NCBI GenBank assembly: GCA_013215025.1
Contig: JABSRR010000031.1
Location: 9,396 to 21,145, forward strand
Direction of reading: 5' to 3'
DNA from: Pseudomonadales bacterium
Lineage (GTDB): Bacteria > Pseudomonadota > Gammaproteobacteria > Pseudomonadales > DT-91
DNA: 11,750 nt
The notes below the pieces were generated by a model, which was not told the DNA's origin, did not search any database, and saw nothing but the letters and a program-made list of their open reading frames with translations. Positions 1-7,085 of the stretch are shown piece after piece. Made by a program: the position numbers and the translations under genes. Each line of letters begins with the position of its first letter. The stretch's first letter is position 1.

Positions 1-209
1 GCCTGTAATTCAGTTGTCAGTTGACATACCCCATTAATATAGTCGGGTTGCTCGCCAGGGCCAATCGCCTTAGAGGCATATAAAGATGAAACGCTTAGTG
101 ACGTACCTTTAACTGCCAGCGCAGCTAGCGCTGTTAAAGCGTGTCGAATTTGCTGTTCAGGTGACGATAAATTGCTACCGAAGGCAATATAGGCGGTATG
201 CGCTGGCAT
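1..209 (-). CDS. folK: 2-amino-4-hydroxy-6-hydroxymethyldihydropteridine pyrophosphokinase, 5' part only
   Basis: The first 69 codons are in the window and the gene runs off the left edge. The product transfers pyrophosphate from ATP to 6-hydroxymethyl-7,8-dihydropterin in cytoplasmic folate synthesis. The visible N-terminus reads AYIAFGSNLSSPEQQI, then a helix rich in Ala and Leu, then SLYASKAIGPGEQPDYINGV. This matches the FolK pattern of an opening beta strand with GSN, followed by the S.(Y/F).(S/T).(P)....Q.DY.N segment near residue 45-60. The ATG lies 5 bp after the pcnB stop codon without a strong Shine-Dalgarno sequence, so translation is probably coupled to pcnB. pcnB-folK is a common gammaproteobacterial order, usually followed by panB and panC, which would be outside the window. 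Confidence 0.9.
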   Translation of the reverse strand, partial: MPAHTAYIAFGSNLSSPEQQIRHALTALAALAVKGTSLSVSSLYASKAIGPGEQPDYINGVCQLTTELQ

Positions 210-214
210 AGAGT

Positions 215-1522
215 TTATCGAGAGGTGCTGGGGTGGCGCGAGGAGCGCTTGCGCGGTCGGCGTGTTTTTGAATTTGTCTCATCCAGCATTGCTTCGCGTT
301 GCGAGGTGGAATGCTGTTGAAAGTCGGTCCACCACTGGCCAAATTCTGCAGGGCATTCTCCGCTCTCCTCGCGCAGCAGTAAGAAGTCGTATGCAGCACG
401 AAAACGAGGGTGTTCAAAAGTGCGAAAAGGTCGTTTGCCCTGAATACGCTGCAGCGAAAATTGCAGCGCCCAGATCTCACGCATGGTTGTGCTAAATCGC
501 TTTGGGATGGCGGCAATATAGTTCTGTTCCTGAATACATTGCTGGGCGGCTTCATGCATTGCAGGAATCGGCGCAGTGCCGTATAGACGTTGAATCTCGC
601 GCTGCAAATACTGTAGCTTAGGCCAAAGAAATATCGCCCACAAAAAGGCTGGGGTAATACTTTTGCCTTGTTGAATGCGGCGGTCAGTATTACGAAGCGC
701 TAAGGATATTAATTTCTTCTGTGCGGGATCAGTTGCATAGCGATCAAAGTCAGCGATTAAGAATTGACTCAGTTGATAGTGCTCTAACTGATCAAAGCTT
801 GCTTCGGCATGTCCTTGAAAAAAGAGCTTCAGTGTTTCGTCAAATAGTCGTGCGGCTGGGATTGCAGAGAGTAAATGCGCATGAGGCGCAATGGCTTGAT
901 CGGTAGAAGTTTCAATCTTAAATCCAAGTTTTGCTGCAAATCTGACTGCTCTTAGCATGCGAACTGGGTCTTCAGTGAAACGTATGGCTGGCTCGCCAAT
1001 CATGCAAATCTGGCGCGCCTGAATATCACTTACCGAATCGCAAAAATCAAACACCTGATTACTATCATCATCATAGTAAAGAGCGTTGCAGCTAAAATCG
1101 CGGCGCATGGCATCTTCTTCAATGCTGCCGAACACATTATCTCTGAGTAAAACACCACTGGCGTTGGCAGCTGAATGTTGGTTGGACTTTGGGTTTGCGG
1201 TTGCCGCCTGATGGTCACCTCTAAAGGTGGTGAGTTCGATAATTTCGCGACCAAATCTCACGTGAACAATTTGAAAGCGTCTACCGATAATGCGTGCTTG
1301 ACGTCGAAACAGTTGTTTACACTGTTCCGGTGTTGCATTTGTGGCAATGTCAAAGTCCTTGGGTTTGATACCCAGGTATAAATCCCTTAAGGCGCCACCA
1401 ACGAGGTATGCACTAAAACCGGCTTCGCGAAGTTTGCGCATAACACTGATGGCGTTAATGCTGATATTGTCGGGTGTGATGGGGTGCTCGGATGCCGAAA
1501 AAGTGCGTGCCGTGTTGATCAC
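215..1522 (-). CDS. pcnB: Poly(A) polymerase I
   Basis: This enzyme adds 3' poly(A) tails to RNA with ATP and so promotes decay by PNPase and the degradosome. It is a class II nucleotidyltransferase. The head domain shows YLVGGALRD (about residues 40-48), the KPKDFDIATNATPEQ motif with the two metal-binding Asp of DFD (about 56-58), then IGRRFQIVHVRFG and EIIELTTFRG with the third carboxylate. MRRDFSCNALYYD and RMLRAVRFAAKLGF follow, as in PcnB and CCA-adding enzymes. The GRRFQ segment and the Arg/Lys-rich C-terminal tail (KTRRPRKRSSRH) point to PcnB rather than Cca. Start choice: a TTG at 1546 follows directly on a stop codon and lacks a ribosome binding site. GTG at 1522 has AAAAGAGAG at 1527-1535 just upstream, so I prefer it (about 435 residues). 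If TTG is used, eight residues are added. No convincing sigma-70 promoter was found in the 200 bp upstream. Confidence 0.93.
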   Translation of the reverse strand: MINTARTFSASEHPITPDNISINAISVMRKLREAGFSAYLVGGALRDLYLGIKPKDFDIATNATPEQCKQLFRRQARIIGRRFQIVHVRFGREIIELTTFRGDHQAATANPKSNQHSAANASGVLLRDNVFGSIEEDAMRRDFSCNALYYDDDSNQVFDFCDSVSDIQARQICMIGEPAIRFTEDPVRMLRAVRFAAKLGFKIETSTDQAIAPHAHLLSAIPAARLFDETLKLFFQGHAEASFDQLEHYQLSQFLIADFDRYATDPAQKKLISLALRNTDRRIQQGKSITPAFLWAIFLWPKLQYLQREIQRLYGTAPIPAMHEAAQQCIQEQNYIAAIPKRFSTTMREIWALQFSLQRIQGKRPFRTFEHPRFRAAYDFLLLREESGECPAEFGQWWTDFQQHSTSQREAMLDETNSKTRRPRKRSSRHPSTSR

Positions 1523-1759
1523 AATGCTCTCTTTTAGATTGACCAATCAATGGAGTATTAAAAGCTAAATGCTATCAACACTGGAAGCTGAATGATAGTG
1601 CTGATTGCTTATCATCGCTGATGGTAGATCCAGAGTGATCGGTGAAATATAACTGTATAAGTGAGTATTATTTAGTGACTACTATAAGTTGCTTGGTTAA
1701 GGCTGGCCTAAGTAAGGATGTAATAAGGCTGCGCTAGGGCTGGTTAAAACTGTAATTAG

Positions 1760-1783
1760 AAAATTGGGAAGTTTCACCTTCCC
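1760..1783 (-). terminator. Rho-independent terminator of the second A-rich RNA
   Basis: On the minus strand GGGAAG pairs with CTTCCC (6 bp) around a GTGAAA loop, followed by AATTTTCT. The left arm lies inside a longer run, GGGGGGGAAG. The two A before the T run make it slightly weaker than an ideal terminator. Confidence 0.6.
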
Positions 1784-1838
1784 CCCCAGTTTTACTACTG
1801 CTTTCTTATTATAATTATTGAATATTATTTTTATTCTG
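1760..1838 (-). ncRNA. Second predicted CbrB/sigma-54-dependent A-rich small RNA (CrcZ/CrcY-like)
   Basis: The RNA is predicted to start near 1838, 12 nt after the GC of the -12 element, and to end in the T run at 1760-1763, giving about 79 nt. The 5' half is almost free of G and C on the RNA strand: AATAAAAATAATA, then AATAATTATAATAAGAAAG. These resemble the A-R-N repeats bound by the distal face of Hfq and the AANAANAA (CA) motifs known from CrcZ. A possible 4-bp stem (CAGT/ACTG, loop AGTAAA), a run of seven G and the terminator hairpin follow. Position, promoter type and composition support a role as an Hfq/Crc decoy RNA. That role is inferred; the exact ends are estimates and no homologue was searched. 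Confidence 0.6.
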
Positions 1839-1848
1839 AGCCAGCATA

Positions 1849-1864
1849 AGCTATTAACGTGCCA
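1849..1864 (-). promoter_or_regulatory. Sigma-54 (-24/-12) promoter of the second A-rich RNA
   Basis: The minus strand reads TGGCACGTTAATAGCT. Compared with the consensus TGGCACG-N4-TTGCW, only one constrained position differs (TAGC instead of TTGC). The invariant GG and GC are correctly spaced. Transcription would begin near 1838, immediately before the A-rich segment. Confidence 0.8.
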
Positions 1865-1938
1865 TTTTTTTAATTCTCTTTATTTTCAATAGTTTAAAGG
1901 TTTTCATTTCGGCTGTGGTGATAATCAAGTGTTCTGCG

Positions 1939-1975
1939 TGTTACAAAAAGTAGCGAAGCTAGGTGGCGGTGTTAC
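1939..1975. promoter_or_regulatory. Paired TGTTAC half-sites, candidate CbrB enhancer for the second RNA
   Basis: Two identical TGTTAC hexamers occur at 1939-1944 and 1970-1975 in the same orientation, 31 bp apart, close to three helical turns. Their midpoint is about 119 bp upstream of the predicted start at 1838, a normal position for a sigma-54 activator. The hexamer is the same as in the palindrome ahead of the first RNA. From memory it is also the half-site of the CbrB motif in Pseudomonas. Binding is inferred. Confidence 0.5.
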
Positions 1976-2211
1976 CTTGCCTTAGAAGCTGTGAATGTTT
2001 TAAAAAAGATGGTGCCGATTTAATGAAAACAGAAAAAATGTAGCTAAATTGCCATCGATAAAGTCTTCATTAGGGTGAGTCTGGCACATCAGTTGATGAC
2101 GACCGATTTCTAATTTTAAAATCAAGCTTTGAAACCCTAAATAATAGATATGCTCAATAAAAGTAATTGTAATGAGGCAGATTTTTAAGAAAATGAGGGG
2201 AGTAAATAAGC

Positions 2212-2232
2212 AAAAGGGAGACAGTGTCTCCC
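2212..2232 (-). terminator. Rho-independent terminator of the first A-rich RNA
   Basis: On the minus strand GGGAGAC pairs perfectly with GTCTCCC (7 bp) around an ACT loop and is followed at once by TTTTGCTT. The stem is GC-rich and the T run short, but the form is that of an intrinsic terminator. Confidence 0.8.
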
Positions 2233-2338
2233 CATTCCAAGCCGTTATTGTTGTTTAACAGAGTTTATTATTTTTATTATTTGTGCAGGTGATTATTATT
2301 ATTGTTACATTTTTTATTGTTATTGTTTTGACCTACAC
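2212..2338 (-). ncRNA. crcZ: First predicted CbrB/sigma-54-dependent A-rich small RNA (CrcZ-like)
   Basis: The RNA is predicted to run about 127 nt from near 2338 to the T run at 2212-2215. It carries four A-rich repeat blocks on the RNA strand: AAAACAATAACAATAAAAAA (2310-2329), AACAATAATAATAAT (2292-2306), AAATAATAAAAATAATAAA (2264-2282) and AAACAACAATAAC (2244-2256). These fit the AANAANAA/A-R-N pattern through which CrcZ of Pseudomonas binds Hfq together with Crc and relieves catabolite repression. GTGTAGGT at the 5' end (2331-2338) pairs over 8 bp with ACCTGCAC (2283-2290), so the first two blocks would lie in one open loop. It sits directly downstream of cbrB, as crcZ does. It is much shorter than the roughly 400-nt RNA I recall, so it is a functional analogue by inference. 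The symbol is provisional. Confidence 0.7.
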
Positions 2339-2347
2339 CAGTGATAA

Positions 2348-2363
2348 TGCACTCAGTGTGCCA
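2348..2363 (-). promoter_or_regulatory. Sigma-54 (-24/-12) promoter of the first A-rich RNA
   Basis: The minus strand reads TGGCACACTGAGTGCA. It has TGGCAC at -24 and TGCA at -12 with the required GG-N10-GC spacing. It departs from the consensus at the G after TGGCAC and the first T of TTGC. The GC at 2350-2349 places the start near 2337-2339. Confidence 0.8.
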
Positions 2364-2436
2364 AAAATTAAAAAAACAATAAAATCAATGTCTTACAATT
2401 TTATTCGATAAATTATGACGTTGGATGAAATATATG

Positions 2437-2464
2437 TGTTACTTAGTTCTACAAATTTGTAACA
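2437..2464. promoter_or_regulatory. TGTTAC-N16-GTAACA palindrome, candidate CbrB enhancer
   Basis: A perfect 6+6 inverted repeat, TGTTAC (2437-2442) and GTAACA (2459-2464), is centred about 112 bp upstream of the predicted RNA start. A further near half-site pair lies beside it: TGTT at 2471-2474 and GTAACG at 2480-2485. I recall the Pseudomonas CbrB motif as the same two hexamers with a similar spacer. Occupation by CbrB is inferred from this and from position. Confidence 0.6.
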
Positions 2465-2528
2465 AATCTGTGTTGAAAGGTAACGGAGAATTATTATAGA
2501 AATCGTGGGTATTATCTTACACAACACG

Positions 2529-3878
2529 CTAGCTGTTTTTTCGCGGTATGCCGAGCCGTTTTCTGCGCTCCCACAGACTTTTTCGGCTAATGCCAAGTTT
2601 TTTCGCGATTTCTGTTTCGCTCATTTGATCTTGGTTCTCTAAGATAAAGCGCTGTGCGTATTCTTCCATGGACATTGCGCCCATATCCTGATTTTGCGTA
2701 GGCTTCTCGCTGCTGTCGGACTCTACATCAACCAGTTCAATATCAATCAATAAGTCTTGATCGGAGATCTCCGGTTTATGCGACAAAATAACTGAGCGTT
2801 CAATAACATTTTCTAATTCGCGAATATTGCCTGGCCACTGATAAGCATATATGGCTTGCACTGCCTTGGCGGAGAGAGAAAGATCAGCTTTTTGGTATTT
2901 TTCGCCCAGCTGTTTGAGAAAGTGTTCAGCAATGAGGCTTAAATCTTTACCACGCTGACGCAGTGGCGGTAATTTTAGCGGCAACACATTAAGTCTAAAA
3001 TAAAGATCTTGCCTAAACTCACCACTGTCGCTGAGCTTTTTAAGATCACGATGGGTTGCAGCAATCACTCTAACATTCACAGTGGAAGTATGAGTTGAGC
3101 CAATACGGCGTATCTCACCCTCCTGCAGGAAACGTAATAGTCTAGCTTGCGCTTCGAGCGGCAACTCGCCAATTTCATCCAAGAACAATGTCCCGCCATC
3201 GGCAGCCTCAATGAGACCTTCACGGTCTGTGTTGGCGCCAGTAAATGCACCTTTAGCATAGCCGAACAGCTCTGATTCAATCAAAGTGTCAGGAATAGCT
3301 GCACAGTTAACCGAGATAAGCTTACCGTTTTGCCGTAAGCTGCGATCGTGAACCGCTTTTGCCACCAACTCTTTACCAGTCCCGGTTTCGCCTTGGATAA
3401 GAATATTACAATCGGTTGGTGCGGATTTTTCGATGTGGGTAAACACATCACGCATTTCATCACAGGCACCAATAATGCCAAATCTTGTAAATTTAGAATT
3501 TGAAGTCTGTTGCTTGTCGCGCTGTTGATGTCTGGCTTGTTCGGTAATGCGTGCTACGGTTTGCAACATTTGCTCATGATCAAATGGTTTAGCAATATAG
3601 TCGACGGCACCTTGGCGCATTGTGTCTACGGCAGAGCGTAAACTGGCATAGCTAGTCATAATTAATACCGGTGTTGCGCCGGCGAGGGTGATCATCTCTG
3701 TGCCAGCTGCGCCCGGCAAGCGTAGGTCAGAAATAATCAGGTCGAAGCTTTCCAGCGGCTTTGATTTTGCCTCATCGACGGAGGCTGCCTCATCAACGTG
3801 GTAGTCGTTTTTTTCAAGCAAGCGTTTTAAGGCCTGTCGAATTACGCTTTCATCTTCAACCAGTAAAATTTTTATCAT
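2529..3878 (-). CDS. cbrB: Sigma-54-dependent response regulator CbrB (NtrC family)
   Basis: This cytoplasmic activator is phosphorylated by CbrA and opens sigma-54 promoters for carbon/nitrogen catabolism, including crcZ in Pseudomonas. Numbered from [11 protein letters not shown], the receiver domain is about residues 1-115, with acidic pocket D9/E10, phospho-acceptor D51 (ISDLRLPG), T75 and K97. The AAA+ domain spans about 135-375 with Walker A GETGTGKE (163-170), the sigma-54 contact loop GAFTGA (210-215) and Walker B TLFLDE (230-235). The C-terminus holds a Fis-type helix-turn-helix, [27 protein letters not shown] (about 421-447), very like CbrB. Start: the ATG at 3878 gives a normal receiver N-terminus; a TTG at 3908 would add ten residues that look like leader. 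It lies 49 bp after cbrA. No clear terminator follows, so readthrough into the RNA region is possible. Confidence 0.95.
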   Translation of the reverse strand: MIKILLVEDESVIRQALKRLLEKNDYHVDEAASVDEAKSKPLESFDLIISDLRLPGAAGTEMITLAGATPVLIMTSYASLRSAVDTMRQGAVDYIAKPFDHEQMLQTVARITEQARHQQRDKQQTSNSKFTRFGIIGACDEMRDVFTHIEKSAPTDCNILIQGETGTGKELVAKAVHDRSLRQNGKLISVNCAAIPDTLIESELFGYAKGAFTGANTDREGLIEAADGGTLFLDEIGELPLEAQARLLRFLQEGEIRRIGSTHTSTVNVRVIAATHRDLKKLSDSGEFRQDLYFRLNVLPLKLPPLRQRGKDLSLIAEHFLKQLGEKYQKADLSLSAKAVQAIYAYQWPGNIRELENVIERSVILSHKPEISDQDLLIDIELVDVESDSSEKPTQNQDMGAMSMEEYAQRFILENQDQMSETEIAKKLGISRKSLWERRKRLGIPRKNS

Positions 3879-3927
3879 GTGCTCAGTATAATTTTTTCGC
3901 AGTGACAAAGCAGTTGTGATTTTTCAA

Positions 3928-6882
3928 TTACAGCAAACCCGTATTGAGCGGTAGCTGGACTTTAAAAATACAGCCTGTTTGCTGATCATTAATTGGGCTT
4001 ATCAATTCGATTTGTCCCTGATGATCTTCAATGATGTTGTAGACGATTGCAAGGCCCAATCCTGTACCTTCATCAGAATGTTTGGTGGTGAAAAACGGCT
4101 CAAAAATGGTATTTTGTAAATTTTCTTCAATTCCCGGTCCAAAGTCTTTGATTTCAATACTGAGGTACTCGCTGAACTCCCGGCAGGAAATAAACACAAT
4201 GACTCTGTTGCTGTCATTATTTTCCATGAGATGGTTCGCCTGTAAGGCGTTTTCTATCAAGTTGATAAATATCTGAAACAAACCCTGCTTGTTAGCTACA
4301 ATTTCCAGCTGTTGTGGGATGGTATTTTCGACTTTTTGAAAAATATCTTTTTCTTTCAGTGCTAGTAGCTCTAGTGCCGCCTGCGCAGTTTGGTAAAGAT
4401 TGACTGGTTCAAAAAACAAGGTGTCTTTATGGTTGCCTGCGTGTGAGAAACTGACCAGCGACTGTACAATCTTACTGACCCTGTCGGTTTGTTCTAATAT
4501 ATCTCTTGCGCTAGCGTCTACCTCAGGATTATCACTGTCGTATTTAAGGTTTTGCGCCAAACAGGCAATGCCGGTAATTGGGTTGCCAATCTCATGTGCA
4601 ACGCCAGCTGCTAAGCGACCAATAGTGGCTAATCGATCATGATGTTGCCAATCATTTTCGAGTTTTGCCAGTGAGCTGACATCTTCAACCAATATGGTGG
4701 TATTACCCTCTACGGTGTGTGATTCTTGGTTACCCTTGTGTAAGTTAAGCCAGAATACCTGCTCGCCAAAACTGATTTCTTGCTTGTAGAGCTGCTGCTC
4801 TTCACTAGCGATAAAGTTTTCAAACAAGCTAAGCCACGGTTCTGGTAAGCGTTCTAAACTATTGCCTATAGCTTTATTAGCATGTACTTCGGTTAATTCG
4901 CTCAATGCGGCGTTCCAAATGGTAATCTCTCTGTCTGCGGATAAAGAGCAAACACCAATTGGCAGGTATTCTATGGTTTGTTGATGCTGTCGACGCATTT
5001 TATCTAATTCACCGGCCAGGCCTGATAAATTATTCTTTGCTTGTTCTAGTCTGTACTCCGTGATTTGCTGGTCTTCCAAGGTGGAATCTGAACTCTCAGC
5101 ATAGGGTAGGTGGCTGGCCACTACTCGTCGTGCAATGGTCGGCCCGTAGATACCTGAGAAGTTAGATTCGAGTTGGCGACGCAGTAATCTCAGTGCAAAC
5201 GGCCTTTTTTCCTCGCGTTGCATATTTAATTCTTTCAGCGCAATAGCGATTGCATATTCTGCGTTTGATCGACCAAACTCTCTACTTAAATTGTGGATAA
5301 TATCGTCAATGTTTTCGACTAAGAGTTTGCGCTTAAGCGGTCTGCCAATATCATTTTGCGAGCAAATTTTAGCTATATAACCTTGCTCTTCTGTGGTTTT
5401 GCTAAGGATCGAAACAAAGCCAAAAGTCAGCATATTTACCCCTAAGCAGCTGACAGCCGCTAACAGCCAATAACTATCTGGTTCAAGCGCAAACAGGGAA
5501 AGTAAGGTAGGTAACAGGCCTAATGCATCTTCAGACAATAATGGCAGCACAATACTGATAAACCAGCAGCTTAGACCTGCTGCTAAACTTGCCAGAAAGC
5601 CTGTGCGGTTAGCTCTTGGCCAATACATCACAGCTAGAATGCTGGGTAAAAATTGCAATAGCGCAGTATAGGAAGCTAGGCCAAATCGGTTGAGTGTTGA
5701 GAGATCTTGGCTCAGGCTGGCCATCAGCATGACAACTAACAAGATAAATACAATGGTTGCACCTTGCAGTGGTAGCATATTATCAACTAAACGATAATGC
5801 TTAGACTTTAGAAATACCGGTAAAACTAAATGACTGCTCATCATGCCGGATAGCGCAATACACATGGTAGACATAGACATGGTTACCGCAATTACTGCGG
5901 CGGTAAAAGCCAGATAACTGAGTAGCGGAGTATCTAATAAATAACCAATAATTATTGGAATATACTGACCGCTAACATCAATTGCTAAGTATTCTTTTGC
6001 CCATACAAATGGTAATACAGGCAGGCTAAGTACCATTAAATAGAGCGGGAATAGCCAGCTAGCTTGTTTAATGGCTGCCGGTGTTGCGCGTTCACTGAAA
6101 GTAAGTAAAAACATATGCGGCATCGCTAGTGCGGCACAAAAGAATACCAGCATTAAGCTGCGGATATGATTGGACTGTAGGGTTTGATTGAGCTGCAGCA
6201 ATTTTTCTGGTTGAGCATTGAGCCAGATTTCGAGCGCCCCAGGAGAGCCAAACACTTGTATCAAAGTGTAGGTGCCGACAGTGATAATCAGGATAAGTTT
6301 AACAATAGAAAATATCGCGTTAACAAATACTAAGCCTTGATTTTGTTTTTTGAAATTGGTTTGTGTCTTTAGGTTGAATACGGTTATACATGCAATGCCG
6401 AGTAATAAAGTTAAAACCGCTAAATGTCGCGTGTAGGCGGGAATGTATTCTTTAAAAATAATTAATTCGCTGAGTTGACCAATCAGTAGTACCTGAATGA
6501 CCATTAGCGGCAATATGCCAAACAGAGAGCCAATGCTGGCAATAATGCCGGCAAATTGGCTGTTATAGCGAAAGCTTAATAAGTCCGCTAGCGAATGCAG
6601 GTGATAGGTTTGAGTCAGCTGGATCAGTGGCTTCAGCAGCAGCGGCGCAAATAGAAATAGTGCTGAAGTGCCGAAAAAATATGACATGAATAAGTAGCCG
6701 CTATCTTCTGCTGTATCGATCGAGCCAAATAGCGCCCAGGCGCCAACATAACCGCCAAGCGAAAAAGAATAAACCCAAGGTTTTTGTGTTAGGTTATCAG
6801 AGAATTTGGCATTTTCAGCTAAAAAGTAAATGCCGCCAGCAATAAGCGCAATCACCGCAATGATGATTAATGGGGTAAGCAT
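3928..6882 (-). CDS. cbrA: Sensor histidine kinase CbrA with sodium/solute-symporter-like N-terminus
   Basis: The 984-residue length is practically that of Pseudomonas CbrA. Residues about 1-500 form a sodium:solute-symporter-like membrane domain of roughly 13 helices. In Pseudomonas this part is linked to histidine uptake or sensing. Residues about 500-628 form the cytoplasmic linker typical of such kinases (EFGRSNAEYAIAIALKEL). A PAS domain follows at about 635-745 (TIEYLPIGVCSLSADREITIWNAAL). The kinase has the H-box GVAHEIGNP with phospho-acceptor H763, N-box LIENALQAN (N878), G1 DFGPG (913-917), FEPFFTTK, and G2 GTGLGL (939-944), so every catalytic box is intact. It phosphorylates CbrB, encoded next. 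The ATG is 2 nt after the stop of the preceding small ORF, and its likely ribosome site (AAGAGAT) lies inside that ORF, implying translational coupling. Confidence 0.95.
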   Translation of the reverse strand: MLTPLIIIAVIALIAGGIYFLAENAKFSDNLTQKPWVYSFSLGGYVGAWALFGSIDTAEDSGYLFMSYFFGTSALFLFAPLLLKPLIQLTQTYHLHSLADLLSFRYNSQFAGIIASIGSLFGILPLMVIQVLLIGQLSELIIFKEYIPAYTRHLAVLTLLLGIACITVFNLKTQTNFKKQNQGLVFVNAIFSIVKLILIITVGTYTLIQVFGSPGALEIWLNAQPEKLLQLNQTLQSNHIRSLMLVFFCAALAMPHMFLLTFSERATPAAIKQASWLFPLYLMVLSLPVLPFVWAKEYLAIDVSGQYIPIIIGYLLDTPLLSYLAFTAAVIAVTMSMSTMCIALSGMMSSHLVLPVFLKSKHYRLVDNMLPLQGATIVFILLVVMLMASLSQDLSTLNRFGLASYTALLQFLPSILAVMYWPRANRTGFLASLAAGLSCWFISIVLPLLSEDALGLLPTLLSLFALEPDSYWLLAAVSCLGVNMLTFGFVSILSKTTEEQGYIAKICSQNDIGRPLKRKLLVENIDDIIHNLSREFGRSNAEYAIAIALKELNMQREEKRPFALRLLRRQLESNFSGIYGPTIARRVVASHLPYAESSDSTLEDQQITEYRLEQAKNNLSGLAGELDKMRRQHQQTIEYLPIGVCSLSADREITIWNAALSELTEVHANKAIGNSLERLPEPWLSLFENFIASEEQQLYKQEISFGEQVFWLNLHKGNQESHTVEGNTTILVEDVSSLAKLENDWQHHDRLATIGRLAAGVAHEIGNPITGIACLAQNLKYDSDNPEVDASARDILEQTDRVSKIVQSLVSFSHAGNHKDTLFFEPVNLYQTAQAALELLALKEKDIFQKVENTIPQQLEIVANKQGLFQIFINLIENALQANHLMENNDSNRVIVFISCREFSEYLSIEIKDFGPGIEENLQNTIFEPFFTTKHSDEGTGLGLAIVYNIIEDHQGQIELISPINDQQTGCIFKVQLPLNTGLL

Positions 6883-6884
6883 TC

Positions 6885-7076
6885 TCAGTAATCTCTTGGC
6901 TGCTTAGGTTTGTTTTCGGTACGCCACTGATTTAAAAATACAATTAATATGATTAAACCCCAGGCAACATAAGGTCGATACCATGCAGCCTGATTGTTGC
7001 TTACCCATTGCTCAATCGCTGGCGAGAAAATAAACATGACTAAAATTAACAAAATAATGCTGCGCGGGATCAACAT
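6885..7076 (-). CDS. Small membrane protein upstream of cbrA (CbrX-like)
   Basis: It encodes 63 residues with two predicted membrane segments, about residues 5-24 (SIILLILVMFIFSPAIEQWV) and 33-50 (YRPYVAWGLIILIVFLNQW), and a charged tail (RTENKPKQPRDY). The ATG lies 9 nt after the gluQ stop codon, with TAGG about 8 nt upstream as ribosome site. Its stop is 2 nt before the cbrA start. A small ORF in this position and coupled to cbrA is known in Pseudomonas; I recall the name cbrX but do not assign the symbol. Two jobs are possible and not exclusive: setting CbrA translation through coupling, or acting as a small partner of the CbrA transporter domain. The hydrophobic pattern makes it a real protein rather than a chance frame. 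Confidence 0.8.
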   Translation of the reverse strand: MLIPRSIILLILVMFIFSPAIEQWVSNNQAAWYRPYVAWGLIILIVFLNQWRTENKPKQPRDY

Positions 7077-7085
7077 AATGTCTAC

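Larger units (their letters stand above)
1547..2528. other. Protein-free cbrB-pcnB intergenic region containing two RNA modules
   Basis: This 982-bp gap has no credible protein gene on either strand; every reading frame is short and lacks a coding look. On the minus strand it holds two successive units, each made of activator half-sites, a -24/-12 promoter, an A-rich RNA and a terminator hairpin (2464 down to 2212, and 1975 down to 1760). The stretch 1984-2211 between them holds nothing I can name. The stretch 1547-1757 is the pcnB leader and has only a weak 6-bp inverted repeat (ATGATA at 1592-1597 and TATCAT at 1610-1615). The same position in Pseudomonas carries crcZ. Confidence 0.8.

Noticed and set aside
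175..555. Minus-strand 126-residue frame and plus-strand frames inside pcnB
   Set aside because: They are alternative frames of pcnB, which has clear family motifs throughout; none has a ribosome site or recognisable product.
2082..2097. Plus-strand TGGCACATCAGTTGAT as a third sigma-54 promoter
   Set aside because: The -24 half is perfect, but the -12 element reads TTGA in place of TTGC. The GC pair is nearly invariant, and nothing RNA-like or coding follows on the plus strand.
2244..2329. A-rich blocks as a simple TTATTA microsatellite
   Set aside because: The blocks differ from each other (AACAATAAC, AACAATAAT, AAATAATAA, AAACAACAA), are interrupted by a complementary stem, and are flanked by a promoter and a terminator. 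A pure low-complexity origin remains possible but explains less.
2393..2596. Minus-strand 67-residue frame across the end of cbrB
   Set aside because: It overlaps the helix-turn-helix end of cbrB in another frame and continues through AT-rich intergenic DNA that carries the enhancer and leader elements; no ribosome site or protein character.
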